DNA of 64,000 nt from Casuarius casuarius (Eukaryota > Chordata > Aves > Casuariiformes > Casuariidae). The position numbers and the translations under genes are program-made. The first letter of the stretch is position 1. Every line of letters starts with the position of its first letter. The stretch spans positions 6,119,828 through 6,183,827 of the forward strand of contig PTFA01000028.1 in assembly GCA_003342895.1 (NCBI GenBank), in the 5' to 3' direction. The notes under the pieces were generated by a model that worked only from the letters and a program-made list of their open reading frames with translations, ran no database searches and was not told the DNA's origin. Below are positions 49,901 to 60,758 of the stretch, one piece after another.

Positions 49901-51469
49901 TCTAAATGCCTACAAGATCTTGTGGGTGCTGTTTTTCAGGTGAGCTACTTGGGCCTTTCTCTTTGAAAATATCTGCATTGTATTTCCTTTCTTGTGTATT
50001 AGAATAAGCCTGCTCTTCTTACTGGTCTTTGCCTTCCCTTTCCATCGTAAAATCCCCAGCATTTCTCTCAGGGTGCTTTTGCTTCCCTGTAACTGATCCA
50101 TTGTCACAAAGCAGCAGTGGCCTATGCTTAGGTTTCTTTCATTTGCCATGACATACGACCACCACCTGTGNTGTGTTTTGTTTGTGGATCCCTTGTCCTG
50201 AAGTTCAGTCCTCATGTACAAGACAAAGGTTAGCCTATTTTTAGCTCTCTTTCCCGGCTGCTTCCAAAGACCCTTGTGGAGCTGCAGTGGGTTGGAGTAG
50301 GTAGCGCTGTCCAAGGCCGAGTAGAATGAGAGTCGCTGGCTCCCATGGAAAGGGGGGCTCCCATGTGAGACTGTACAGTGCATGGGCGCACCAGGTTACG
50401 TGGTTTTATGTCTCCTCCTCCTCCAGAGCTCAGATGCTGTAAAGTTTCTCTTGAAGTCAGACTGTGACTTTGCCCATGAACACCAGAAATATTGACATCA
50501 TCTTTCACTGTTTATGTAGCTTCCTTTTCCCTCACAGCTGCCANGTGCAATATGGGTGATGTGAAAAGAGTAAAACTTGCATGATCAAGCAGAAACCCAA
50601 AGCTTTAGTAAGACTTGAGCCCCCCCACCCCGACCCCACCAGTCTCCTTTGTATATAAAAAGAAACACTCATCCAAGCATAACAAGTACCTTGGAATGGC
50701 GCAAAAATTGCCACATTAGGCATAAAGATGAAATTGAAAAGCTAAATGATATGAGTGTTACAGTGCCAAAGATATTAGGGTAAATAATAGCTACAAATTA
50801 TTTCAGTCTCTCAGAAGCGAAAGGCAGTATGTGTCACTGGTCCCTTCCAAGACAACCATTTAAGAAGTATAGCAAAGGGAGAAGCAAGCTGTATCATGGT
50901 GAACTGAGGAAGATGATATGGAAAGTCATCTTTCAAGGCTCTTTTACAGGAGATCAGATGACTGATACCGGCTGATGTATCACAGAGCTACTTGAAAAAT
51001 GCAGTGGGTGGTAGAGATCCTCCAGATCCCCTGTAAAGGCTTCCACTGGGACAAGATATTACTCATTCAGCAACCCTAAAAAAACCTGAAATATAGATGA
51101 TTTATTGAAAGTAAGAGNTATAAATTCTTGTATGCACTGGTCTTACTTTGTCTCTGTATTAGGACACTAAAATGGGTGTAAATTATTTTAAAATCCTTTT
51201 ATTCTGTCAGTAACCTGTCAGGCTATATTATTGTAATGGAGAATCAAATGCAAAGCTTTTTTTTCTGATGACAGAGAACCTGTGTGCACATGTGGGAGTG
51301 GGATATTGCAAGGAAACTAACCCCCCATGCAGGCCGAGCTAGTGTATCTACAAATAAATTGCCAAAATCTCCCATGCTTTGCACTTATTGCAGTTGTTCA
51401 AAGCAGGCCTACATATGCTGCCAAATCAATACTGTTTCTACAAAGCAGAAAGCTGTTAGGATTCACTAG
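46904..51469. other. Noncoding stretch, several weak exon-like sites
   Basis: No gene or repeat was firmly recognised. Acceptor-like sites followed by short open frames occur at about 47565, 48596, 48987 and 49602, but donors are weak and phases do not agree with one another. The block is otherwise plain AT-rich DNA. Confidence 0.4.
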
Positions 51470-51745
51470 AAGAGAAGATGGAAAGCATTACCATTTGCTC
51501 AGCTTTTCAAAAAGCTTTTGATAAGACTCCCAATAAGGGATACATTAAAGCGAACAACTAACCATGGGAAAAGGGCAAAATCTTTTGTCAATTAATATCT
51601 GGATAAGCAATGGGAAAAGAAAAGATTTCAGGGCTTTGGCACTGTTCGTGGTGAAATATGTTGACTGAGGGATGAAAAACNGGTTTCTGTGGAGCTTGTC
51701 ATATTTAACATTTTTACACTGAAGAATTGGTGACTCTTCTAGCAT
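51470..51745 (+). mobile_element. CR1 LINE remnant, reverse transcriptase part
   Basis: Across several stops the translation follows the CR1 reverse transcriptase order: an AFDK motif at about 51497-51519 (KAFDKTP-like), then a blocked G-K-L-x-W-I-like region, then a GFCGACHI.HFY stretch in the place of the usual GSVLGPLLFNIFI. The DNA is similarly ordered to turtle/crocodile-type CR1. It is badly decayed and not functional. It is in the same orientation as the 3' fragment at 53300-53668, at about the spacing expected of one element. Confidence 0.55.
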
Positions 51746-53091
51746 GTCTTACATCTGTGAGCAATCGTATACTTCACTGGAGCTAGTAGATATCTAATCT
51801 AAGGATTAAATGAGAGAACAGTTCAATCCCCCTCAGTTAAATGACAATTGATCCGATAGGCACTACCAACAAAATCAAGGAGGTATCAAATGAAATACGA
51901 GTGCAGAGAGAAGGCCAAGCAACAGTAAGTTTTTTGAGCAGTTTTGGCTGGCAAGAGGCTTAGAAGTGTGAGCAGAAAAGCACCCTACTTCATTTGGAGA
52001 AGCAGCACATCTGTCAGTTTGCTTTGTAAGTAAAGTAGGACTACGCTAGAGAAACTCTCAACTAAAACATTAATTTCTCCTCCTAGCAGAAGCAATCTAC
52101 AACATCGAGTTGAGGTTAAGCATTTGGGCCACTTGCCTAACAATGACCTATTGAGCTGGCAGCATTAAAAATAGTGATGCAGGGAAGCTTGCTGCTAACA
52201 CTAGGTTGCTTTGANCAGTAAAAGCACTATGCTACAGTATTTTTTTTTTCTCTTACTTTGCAGCTTCCAAAGTTGTGGTCATCTGGAATAGACTGACAGT
52301 AGGAATAGAGAGGCAAAATCTTAATTACCCTTTGGTTTATGAAAGAACTTATATAATGTGGTTTCCTCTGATAGCAGAGGACCAAAGTCTGTGGGCCAGA
52401 AGGTCTTTTCCAGGCCTTTGCTCCCATATGAAACTCCCCAGAAATACAGGCTGTGGAAAACTTTGCAGTAGAAAAGGATTTTAATTTAAATAGGAAAGAG
52501 TAAATCAGATTATCTCCCTGACATCATCACTTTTAGTTGCTCTGGTATTCCCTACCATTGAAGAATTGATGCAGAGTTATTCAGCCTTTGCTATCCAACT
52601 TCTAAGGGCAGTGCAGCTCCCCACAGGCACCAGAAAATAGTACTGTCAAATCTCAGCTGTGACTGTCTCCCTCCCTCCCTCAGTTCCCTCTACTGTGCTA
52701 AACAGAGATCCAGCGCATGAGTGGATGCCTGCAAAATAATAGAAATACTTCTTGTAGGTAGACAGGCACAGGATCTGCTGAGGGAAGAAGGTTTGGGACA
52801 CATCAGGGAGGATGAAAACAAAAGCCTGACATCTGTAAGCATGAAATAAAATAGGGTAGCTTAGTGAATTAAGGAAAAATGGATTTAAGTGAAATATGAC
52901 TCACTGTAATGACTTTGTGGTCAGTATAGTAGTATAGAAGTATAGTCATTGTTAGGGGTTTGTTCCTGTTTTTCTTAGGAAGATCTGACCAAGACCACAA
53001 AGGTCTGAAGACGACACTTGGGACAGTTTCTTCATTCTCACCTCTGGGCATTCCTGTGCTGTGCCCTAGCAAGGTGGGTCGTCATTGATGC
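51746..53091 (+). mobile_element. Probable decayed middle of the CR1 copy
   Basis: This interval lies between two CR1 pieces in the same orientation, and its length roughly fits the missing part. I could not align it convincingly. A short (CTCC)n run occurs at about 52669-52682. It may include unrelated insertions. Confidence 0.3.
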
Positions 53092-53160
53092 AGGATGAAA
53101 GATGGAGAAACAGGGGTATATAGCTTTGAAAGGAAAAGCAAGAGGAAGTTTACTGGTAGT
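53092..53160 (+). mobile_element. CR1 fragment (region before the 3' end)
   Basis: GGAGAAACAGGGGTATATAG, then CTTTGAAAGGAAAAGCAAGAGG, follow the order of the CR1 segment that reads roughly 'gagagattaa.aagactggg..tgtttagcttggaaaagag'. The match is weak alone and supported by the CR1 pieces on both sides. Confidence 0.35.
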
Positions 53161-53162
53161 GT

Positions 53163-53262
53163 TTGTCAGTTTGGAGGAGCAGGGACCACGTCTTTGTCCT
53201 GGGAATGTCCAGTGCTAACACACTGGGATCCTACAAGTAAGAAGTGTCAAGTGTTATTATAT
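53163..53262 (+). repeat. L2/MIR-style 3' tail, nested in the CR1
   Basis: The order GGAGGAGCAGGGACCACGTC, TTTGTCC, CAGTGCTAACACACTGGGATCCT and AGTGTTATTAT resembles the common amniote tail 'gagggcagggaccgtgtct ... agcgcctagcacaatgggg.cct ... aataataat'. It interrupts the CR1 between the 53092-53160 and 53300-53668 pieces, so it was probably inserted later. Family (L2, MIR or related sauropsid SINE) cannot be decided by eye. Confidence 0.45.
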
Positions 53263-53299
53263 TGCATACTGGAAAGTGTCTTCCTTCCAGGTTATCTCA

Positions 53300-53668
53300 T
53301 AAAAACAGGTTGAAAGGTAGGGTTTTAAATTATAAAAATAAATACAAGGATGGACTTCCTCACAGAACACACCTCTGGCATTCACTACTAGAGGCAGTCA
53401 AAGAGGAAAACATTATGACTGCATTTTAAACTTGTCTGGGTAATTTTATAACTGCTAATGCTTCCTGTTATATATGCACAGAGATAGAGATAATTAAATC
53501 TGGTGCTTCAGGGCATCAGCTGATTGCCCAGTGGTCAGGAAACAGTCCTTGGACCCATCCAGGGCGTTGTGCACTGGAAATGCACTATTTGGCTTTTCCT
53601 TTTGCTTCCCCGCTGCATCTTCTGGTAGGTATAGGCAGAGGCAGGATGCTGGCATCCGTCTTCCCTGC
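53300..53668 (+). mobile_element. CR1 LINE 3' end, turtle/crocodile/basal-bird type
   Basis: Ordered matches through the CR1 3' region: GGACTTCCTCACAGAACACA, CTACTAGAGGCAGTCAAAGAGG, GGTGCTTCAGGGCATCAGCTGATTGCCC, GGTCAGGAAACAGTCC, a TTTTGCTTCCCCGCTGCATCTTCTGGT block and GGCAGGATGCTGGC. These correspond to the 'catgcttcagggcataagc', 'ggtcaggaagaaact', 'ttcctctgaagcatctggt' and 'gacaggatactggac' segments of that CR1 type. There is no short tandem 3' repeat of the chicken kind. Old and inactive. Confidence 0.68.
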
Positions 53669-56600
53669 CTGTAAATCTGCCGGCCGCCCTCCCTGGAACG
53701 ATGCCATGATCTGCCAGTACTTTGACCTTTCCCCTTGCAAAATCCTTCTTAATACCTGATTTACTTCCCAGCTTGACTATTGCAATTTCCTTTTTCCCTC
53801 CTTTATCATTTTTCTATAGCCCTATTATTTAAACCTCAGAGTGGCTGGTATATTGTGGTGAGTGCAGTCTTGCTTTGCCGCGTGATTGAGTGTGTGAAAG
53901 GTTTGCAGCATGCTCTGCGAAGGACAGAACAAGAAAATAAATTCTGTGATGCGGACCAAGGTGTCAGCAAGGGAAAGGCCTGGTGAGGGACGCTGCATGC
54001 CAAGATGGAAAACAAAAGGCTGGGGCTCCCGTGGACGCTCTTTACTACCCAAGCTGGGCCAGTTTAATACTCTTATGTGTAAACTAGCAATTTCATTGGC
54101 TTCACCAACATGGCTTATGCCAGCTGTTCTCAGACTTAACCTGTAGAGGCCAAAGGGGTGGAAGTATAGGCAACGTTTCTATCCAGTCTGCCTTTAGGGG
54201 AAGCTGAGGGGAAAATGCCATGTGGGTCCCAGAGGCCACTGGGCTNTGTAATGCGCAAGGGAGGAGGTGAAGGAGCAACGCCAGTCACCCTGCTCCCAGG
54301 CACATGCTGCTCCTGCCAGGCTCTCTCCAGCAGCGAGCGCTGCAGGAGCCGATGCTCCCTCCAGTCTCCTCTCCGGCTCCCTCTGTGGCGGCAGCCTGCC
54401 TGGGCTGGCGGGTGAGGCAACTCCAGCTCCTTCCCGCACTTCCAGACCAGCTCAAGACCCCGGGCCAACAGCATCGAACAGTCTGCAGTTACTTCTGGTC
54501 CTCCTTCCTAGGCCCACGCAACGGTGCTAAGACCAGCTCTAGTATCACTAGTGCAAGAACCCAGTTTGGGCTCATGGCCATGAAACAGCACAGCTCTGCA
54601 GCAGGCGTTTCTTCGATGGCACGTCCCCTTCTTGGCTTGATTTCTGAGCCTTGTTGGAGAGCAGTCAGCAGTCACAGCTTGGGTCAGTCAGGCCCTCAGC
54701 TCTGGGACAGGTTTTGTCTCTTTAACTGAAAAAAGAGAAAATCACAGAAGTGAGTTGAACTTTCCCACTGTGTTACTAGCAAATGCTAAGAAGGTTAATA
54801 GCTGAGCAATGAACACACATTACTTGAAGGAAGGAAACTAAACAAGGAATTATCTGTGCATTTAGAATAAGTCTCCCACTTAAGAGCAAGACTTACATGT
54901 GTTTTCTATGAAATTTAATTGGTAGAAGGGAAAAAAGAATGCCCTGCCACAGATGAAAGCCAGCAAGGACCATCATGCTTTAAAAATGCAAGGATATTTT
55001 GGAAAAGAAAAAAAGCTGTCAAAGCAAAGGTGCATATGGAAGGGCTGTTCTGTCCAAAGGCAAAAATCTAATTTTTTTGCTCTGACCATTCACAGTGGGT
55101 TTATATGATTGTTTACTTTGTTATTTAATAAATAATGGAGTGCCTGCCTCACACAACACACAGTACTTATGCAGCCTCCTGCAAGCCAAAGACATTTTCC
55201 TAACAGTCAAAAGACTGTCAGGAGAGGGGAAGTTTTAAAAACTTTGTGTGTCCCTTCAGTCAGACACTACTCTCTCAGCTACACAAGCTGAAAAGAAGAG
55301 AATTTGTCCCTAGGAATGCAGTTGTTCTTTCTCATCATTCTTCTGATATAGACATTTTAATCTTATCTTTAATCAAAATGACATAGTTGTTGGATAACTG
55401 ACTGTAGTCACCACTCATATTTAGATTACATTTAAAAATCAANTTATTGCCACTGAACTGTCTAAAGCACAGTTACGTGAAGTGTCCTAGTTTATTTTGT
55501 TAGTGATGGGAAAACTCGCTTTTCTGAAGTGAAAGAGAACTTTTAGCTGAAGTTCAAAGTATTTTTGAGTGGGGACTATGAAATAGTTTAGCCAATTTTT
55601 CCCTATACTTTGTTTGGTGATACTCCATGCTTTCATACCATTAAAGATACTGAGCTATTTATTTCTACTATTTAATGAATTAAACTCTCCCAAAATCTTG
55701 AGGAAAGCCTCAAAACTGGTAGATTTGCTATTTTTCTTTGGTATCAGATATTTGGCATTTTCTTTCTTAAAAGCTACAGTTTAAATTCCTGACCTGTGCA
55801 AGAAAGAAAAGGCAGCTGGAGACAGAAAGCAGCAGCAATCCTGTGAAAGATCTGCTTTTCCTGAGATTCCCTGCTTATTTTCTAGACCTTAAACCTGCCC
55901 TGACTNCAGTACATGCAACAGGCCTAAAGGTTGGTTTTACAGGACTAACCCAAGGCTGGCTGATACAGGAAGTCTGCTTAAGCAGTGCTTTAACATTTAC
56001 ATTAGTTCTGTGTTAGCACTTAATACCACTGATTATAAATAGCATTATGCCCTGTGATCAGCCTAACATGCAGCTGGGAACTTCCCAAGAGCTTAGAGTT
56101 AAGATCTGAAAAAACCTCCACTACAGAGAGTTTAAATTATTACCTCTTTAGTGAGCTAGGAAAAGAGAAACAGCAAAGCCCCTAGCCAACCCCTCCTAAC
56201 CATCATTATAACAGAAAGTTGCTCTCAGCACATCCATCTTATAGGAGAGGGAGGAATTAATTGAGCCTCTACAGCTGTTTCAGCCCAGGCTCCTCCTTAC
56301 AAATCCCAGCTCGAGGCACTGTGGCTTTTCTCTAGGTAGGGTTTGCCTCTTTCCTGTTCTCGGTAAAATTCATGTCTCCTGCTCTAGTGTTTTTTAAAAT
56401 GGATTAGAAACCAAGCTGGAGTAGTGTTTTGAGCTGGGGTAGCTAATTATAGCTTGGGATGCAAACCCAGAGCAAGGAGTCCCAGTCAGGCAGATTTCCT
56501 AACCAGAGGAGATATGCACATAGCTGGCTTTATGTGCCTACCTCAGCTTCAGCTTAGTCTTCTCATCTCCCTCATTTATCTATGGCAGAAGACCCCNCTT

Positions 56601-56869
56601 CAGGGAGTGCTGTGGAGCAGGGACGCAAGGTAGGTCCCCTTCAGCTGGGAAACACTGCCCTTTTCCCAGTCTGAAACAAGCCCTCAAGGTAGGGAGCTAT
56701 GGTGCAAAGGGAGGGGGATCCTTTCCTCAGTATATAGTCTGGGTTGGTGAATGTACTTGAAAAATCACAGTCCCCTGTGTTATCCCTACCTGATGATGTC
56801 TGCCCTAGGCCAGGTATCACCCTGTAATGAGAGTATGTTACTTTTGCTTTCTACCTCTCCTTCACGTAG
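53669..56869. other. Noncoding stretch
   Basis: No gene was recognised. A GC-rich patch lies at about 54255-54475 with overlapping open frames on both strands, none with a recognisable product or paired splice sites. The rest is AT-rich with short A and T runs. Confidence 0.45.
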
Positions 56870-56961
56870 ATACAGAAAACTTCCTGGAAATGATGTTTAT
56901 CTTTGGAAAAGCTGACATAGAGGCAGGAAAGACTATCTGCCCAGGCACTGTGCTGGAATAA
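56870..56961 (+). CDS. Possible terminal exon (weak)
   Basis: A pyrimidine-rich acceptor (tctacctctccttcacgtag) is followed by two bases completing a split codon and 29 codons (start TENFLEMMFIFGKADIEAG) to a TAA stop at 56959-56961. An ATTAAA lies about 155 bases downstream (near 57119), which could serve as a poly(A) signal. No upstream partner exon was identified and the product is unrecognised. Chance cannot be excluded. Confidence 0.2.
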
Positions 56962-58112
56962 GCAAGTCTCCTGTGTCAAGACTGCATCCCCGCTCTGATC
57001 CTGCGGCACTGCTCTTCCCAGCACCTAGAGTCTCAGCTCCATGTCTGGCCCTCTTGAAACCTGAAAAAGGCATTTTCCAGATTCATAGGTCACTATCCCA
57101 TAGCCCAGTAACACTTAATTAAAAAGCCTTAGATGATTTAAACAAAATCACCTTTTATAACAGTCAGTATTCAGCATGAAGAAAGCCATGTATAGAAATA
57201 CATTTTGGCTGAGCTCTCCCACCTTCCCCAGGTTCTTTTACCTCCCTGGCAGTACCCTCAGTCTGCAGGGCCTGCTGGCACACGTGCTGGGCATGTCCTG
57301 CAAGGTATTGCTATAGGCTCTGTCTATACTAGAAAACCAAAAAAGGTGCAGGCAGTGGCCCCTGACTGTCTAATATTCTTTAACTGTCAGTGTGCCCCTG
57401 CTGCAGTGAGCACTCTCTGGGAAAACGCCAGGGCATGCCCCAAGGTATAGCCTGGGTTGAGGCTGTTCCTGGAGAGGGTTTGAACTGGGCATCTCTGTTT
57501 TGCAGGGAAGGGCATTTGCGAGCTGTGCCGTGAGGACTGGAGAACAACCTGTTTTATTTATTAATATTGATGCAGCTATAGAGACCAGGAAAGCCTCATA
57601 AAGGCATTTCGAAATATGCTGCATGTGTCTGAGAAGGGAGAATTTGTGTAGGCAAAAAGGGAGGCTTTGCAAACNACAGATCTTTGGGGTTTTATGCTGA
57701 GAGAGAAAGAGGTAGGCAAATCCCACTTTTGCTGTTGTGGGATCAAGGAGAGCAACATGGCTNGACTGTCTGGAGGAGACAGCATGGAATTTTCCTAAGA
57801 TTTAGGCAGCATAACATGCAAAGGGCTCAGAATGACTGGAGGCAAATGATTCATTGTGTTAAATACCATACAGTCAAGAAAACAGATGTCCTAGCTGGAC
57901 TGGGGACAGAACAACACATTGTATTTAGTAGATTTATCAATAGGATAATGAATATTTTGTTCAAATTGTTGTAAGGGTTTTTTTATATCTTAAAACATTA
58001 TAACTAGATAAAGCATGAAACCCTCTAGTAATAGTTACCAAATTCTTTCTGAAACACAGCCATTAGCAGTGTGAAAAATAAGACTTTAAATCTGAATATA
58101 CTGAGATTATTA
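56962..58112. other. Noncoding stretch
   Basis: At about 57504 a strong acceptor (gcatctctgttttgcag) precedes an open frame of about 31 codons ending in TAA near 57598-57600, with an internal GCC/gtgagg donor. Nothing else notable. Confidence 0.35.
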
Positions 58113-58202
58113 CCCAGCCCTATGCAGTTGATTCATACCCATACATTGCCATTCATATCAGTGGGACCGAATGGTTCTGAGTAAATTGAATATATGGCCC
58201 AG
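58113..58202. repeat. Decayed palindromic sauropsid-type repeat
   Basis: CCCAGCCCTATGCAG, then GCCATTCATATCAGTGGGACC, then GAGTAAATTGAATATATGGCCC follow the order of the reptile repeat in which 'cattgaattcaatgggac' is flanked by '...tgagtaaa...gg.ccc' arms. One-sided, diverged match. Confidence 0.4.
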
Positions 58203-60505
58203 TGATTTTGGTACTGATGTATAAAGCAAGGAACTAAATTTAAAGTTAATAGTGACTGGAACAAGAGCCTCTTTTTCTGGTGGCATATGTATAAAAACTG
58301 CCTTGTGCCTATGGGAGGAGTGTAATATTTGTGCTAATATTTTTACTCCAAAGCCTGATAGCACTGTCTATACACATGAATCTAGTCTGGTCCAGCAAGC
58401 TTACAGCCTTGCTAAAAGCTATGAGGTGGTGCCTGTCCTCTGCTAAGCACCACCTTACTGACACACACAAAATTTTACTCACTTTATGGAGAGGTAGCTG
58501 AGGATTTCCTCCTGACTGCACAGAGCAAGGCTGTAGCTCAGAGGCAAACAAAGGTATGTGGACCTGGCCTGGGACAAGTGCAGGTGACTAGCAAGGAGGT
58601 CTGGCCCCCACTGCAGACAAGGTCAGAGAGAGAAGACTTCATGGGGATATCCAGGTCTATTTTCTTCTGGGGATTGTCAAGCAGACCCAAGCATCAGTTA
58701 AACAAATACAGTCTACCCATTGAAAACTAGAGAAAATGTACTTTAAATAGGTGTTTTTACTAAGGACACTCTCTGGTACTGGCAGCCCACAGGTATCTGG
58801 AAAGCTGCATTTTAGGGTAGCATCACAGGCTGAAGTCCTTCCTTCCAAAAACCTCTGTGTTACTGCAGTGCCCAATGTCCCCATTAGGAGTACAAGCCTC
58901 TNCTGGATGGGCCACCAGAGCCTTTTGAAACTGTCAGGTATCCCAAAGAGGTGGGGCACCAGGGGATTTGGTCCTACATGTGAAGCTCTTTTGGAAGGTA
59001 TTTAAGCAAAGCGCCCTTTGAGCTCAAAGAATAAGACATAGTGAGTCAAAACCATTGTGAAATGGCCTGTGGGATCCACTCAGATTATATCTACTGCTGG
59101 TATGCTTACCTCTTTCTGTTCCAAAAAAAAAAAAAAAGCCTGAAAAAAAGAAGAAATATCTTTTTTTTTAATAACAAGCAACCATGAACCTTCCCATTTT
59201 GTGAGCATTATTGCTGTCACATGCTCTAATGAGAGCGTCTAGTGCAAAAAGTAAGTGCGAGCCTGAGGAGCTTGCTTTTAGTCCTGAGTAGATAGTTACT
59301 CTAATTGCCTGGCATGTCCTGATTCCAGTCCTCTCAGCTCTGCTCACACTGATCCATTACTGTGTAACTGGCAGGTCAGTCTGAACACGGAGACGATAAC
59401 TGTACTCTTTTTCTAGTCAGAAACTGNAGTCAAATCAGTATAGTGTCAGCAATTTTAAAATAATGAAAATAAAAAGAAATGAAGGTAACCAAGTTTTTTG
59501 GGGTGGATGGGTAAGGTACTGAAGGCTAAAGGAGACTCTGCATTAATCATTCTCCATAATACTCCTGAAGTATCTTACCAGGGCCTTATTTTTAATCATT
59601 ACGAGCTGAACAATTGCTGCAGGGTGCATTTAACTTTCCACCTCCTGTAGAGCAGCCCATTCCTGGAGTTAAGATCTTCCTGTTTATCCTTTCAATGGAA
59701 TCTAGCTTTGTTTCATCCAAGCAGTGAATTGAGCAGAGTTAGCTCTGCTGGGGGCGGGGGGGAAGGCACTGTTAGTAGCATGAGTTGTTTTTTTCCACTT
59801 GAAAGGGGATCTTTGCCCTTTTCATGACTCAATGTGTTTTATGAAACCCACCCTCCTGGCAGACCACTGAGGCTTCAACAAAGAGCTGAAACTCTATTTC
59901 ATCCTCACCAAACAAGCGCAACTTGTGTAAATGCCTTCTCTGTCTCGAAGAAGCTTGTCGCTTGTGACTGCCCAAAGACATGTCAAATTGGGTTAACTGC
60001 TGTCTCGTTATTATTGTAAACTGTACTGTCTGATAATCAGACTGGTTGAGATAAGCCAGTCTGCTGAACAGGCAAAACATTGGGAAATCCCACTTCAGGA
60101 CAGATTATAGCGAAGCAGGGCATTGTTTCAAATGAAAATCAAGATGAGACCTTGGCAACCGTAGTGGATCNGACTGACAATACCCAAGATGATCTGATTG
60201 TCAGCATCATATGATGTTATTTTCTGCCTGTCACAAGGGTTCCCAAATGTGACACAGAATCCTGCTCCTGACAGACAAATGGTTGCGGTGAGTATTTGGA
60301 AGATTAGGATCTGCCAGTGGCAAGCCACGTTAATTCTCTTGCAGGCAGAATCAAAGCAGATAGGCTATACAAAAGCCCGAGTTCTGGGTGCCCAAAATAG
60401 CACACAGATTTTGGGTTGGGATTATCATCAATCAGACTGTTCGTTATAGCTAACATGTTTGGGGGGCTGATCCCTTATTTCTTCTTTTTCCCTCATCCCT
60501 CATTT
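58203..60505. other. Noncoding stretch with an A tract
   Basis: A run of 15 A occurs at 59123-59137 followed by further A/T-rich words. At about 60240-60288 an open stretch FPNVTQNPAPDRQMVA ends at a strong GCG/gtgagt donor, but its acceptor (tgcctgtcacaag) is only fair. No gene recognised. Confidence 0.35.
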
Positions 60506-60582
60506 GGGCCTGAATATTCAGAACTGCTTTGCTCCCTTTTGAGACACTCAGATAAGGGACCAGATTTCTAGGAGAGCTCAGT
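60506..60582. repeat. Fragment of a palindromic sauropsid-type repeat
   Basis: GGGCCTGAATATTCAGAACTG and the following ACCAGATTTCTAGGAGAGCTCAG resemble the two arms of the reptile repeat 'ggcctgattttcagaggtgctgagc ... gctcagcacctctgaaaatcaggc', both arms in decayed form. Assignment by eye. Confidence 0.35.
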
Positions 60583-60738
60583 CAGGGGTGGTATATTGGC
60601 TGCCAGATTCCTCTGAAAATCCTTCTGGAAAATGTAGACCATAAAAGGCAGACAAGCACGTGTGGAGACTGGCAACTTGAGGGGATTCGAAGTGAAGAAT
60701 ATTGTGAGTATCTAGACCTACGTTTGCTGTTCCTGCTT

Positions 60739-60758
60739 AAAAAAAAAAAAAAAAAAAA
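60739..60758 (+). repeat. Run of 20 A
   Basis: A pure A20 tract after TTCCTGCTT. No AATAAA precedes it and no target-site duplication or retrocopy body was recognised, so a retrotransposed tail is possible but not shown. Confidence 0.9.

Noticed and set aside
60739..60758. A20 tract as the tail of a processed pseudogene
   Set aside because: No coding remnant, AATAAA or flanking direct repeat could be found upstream.
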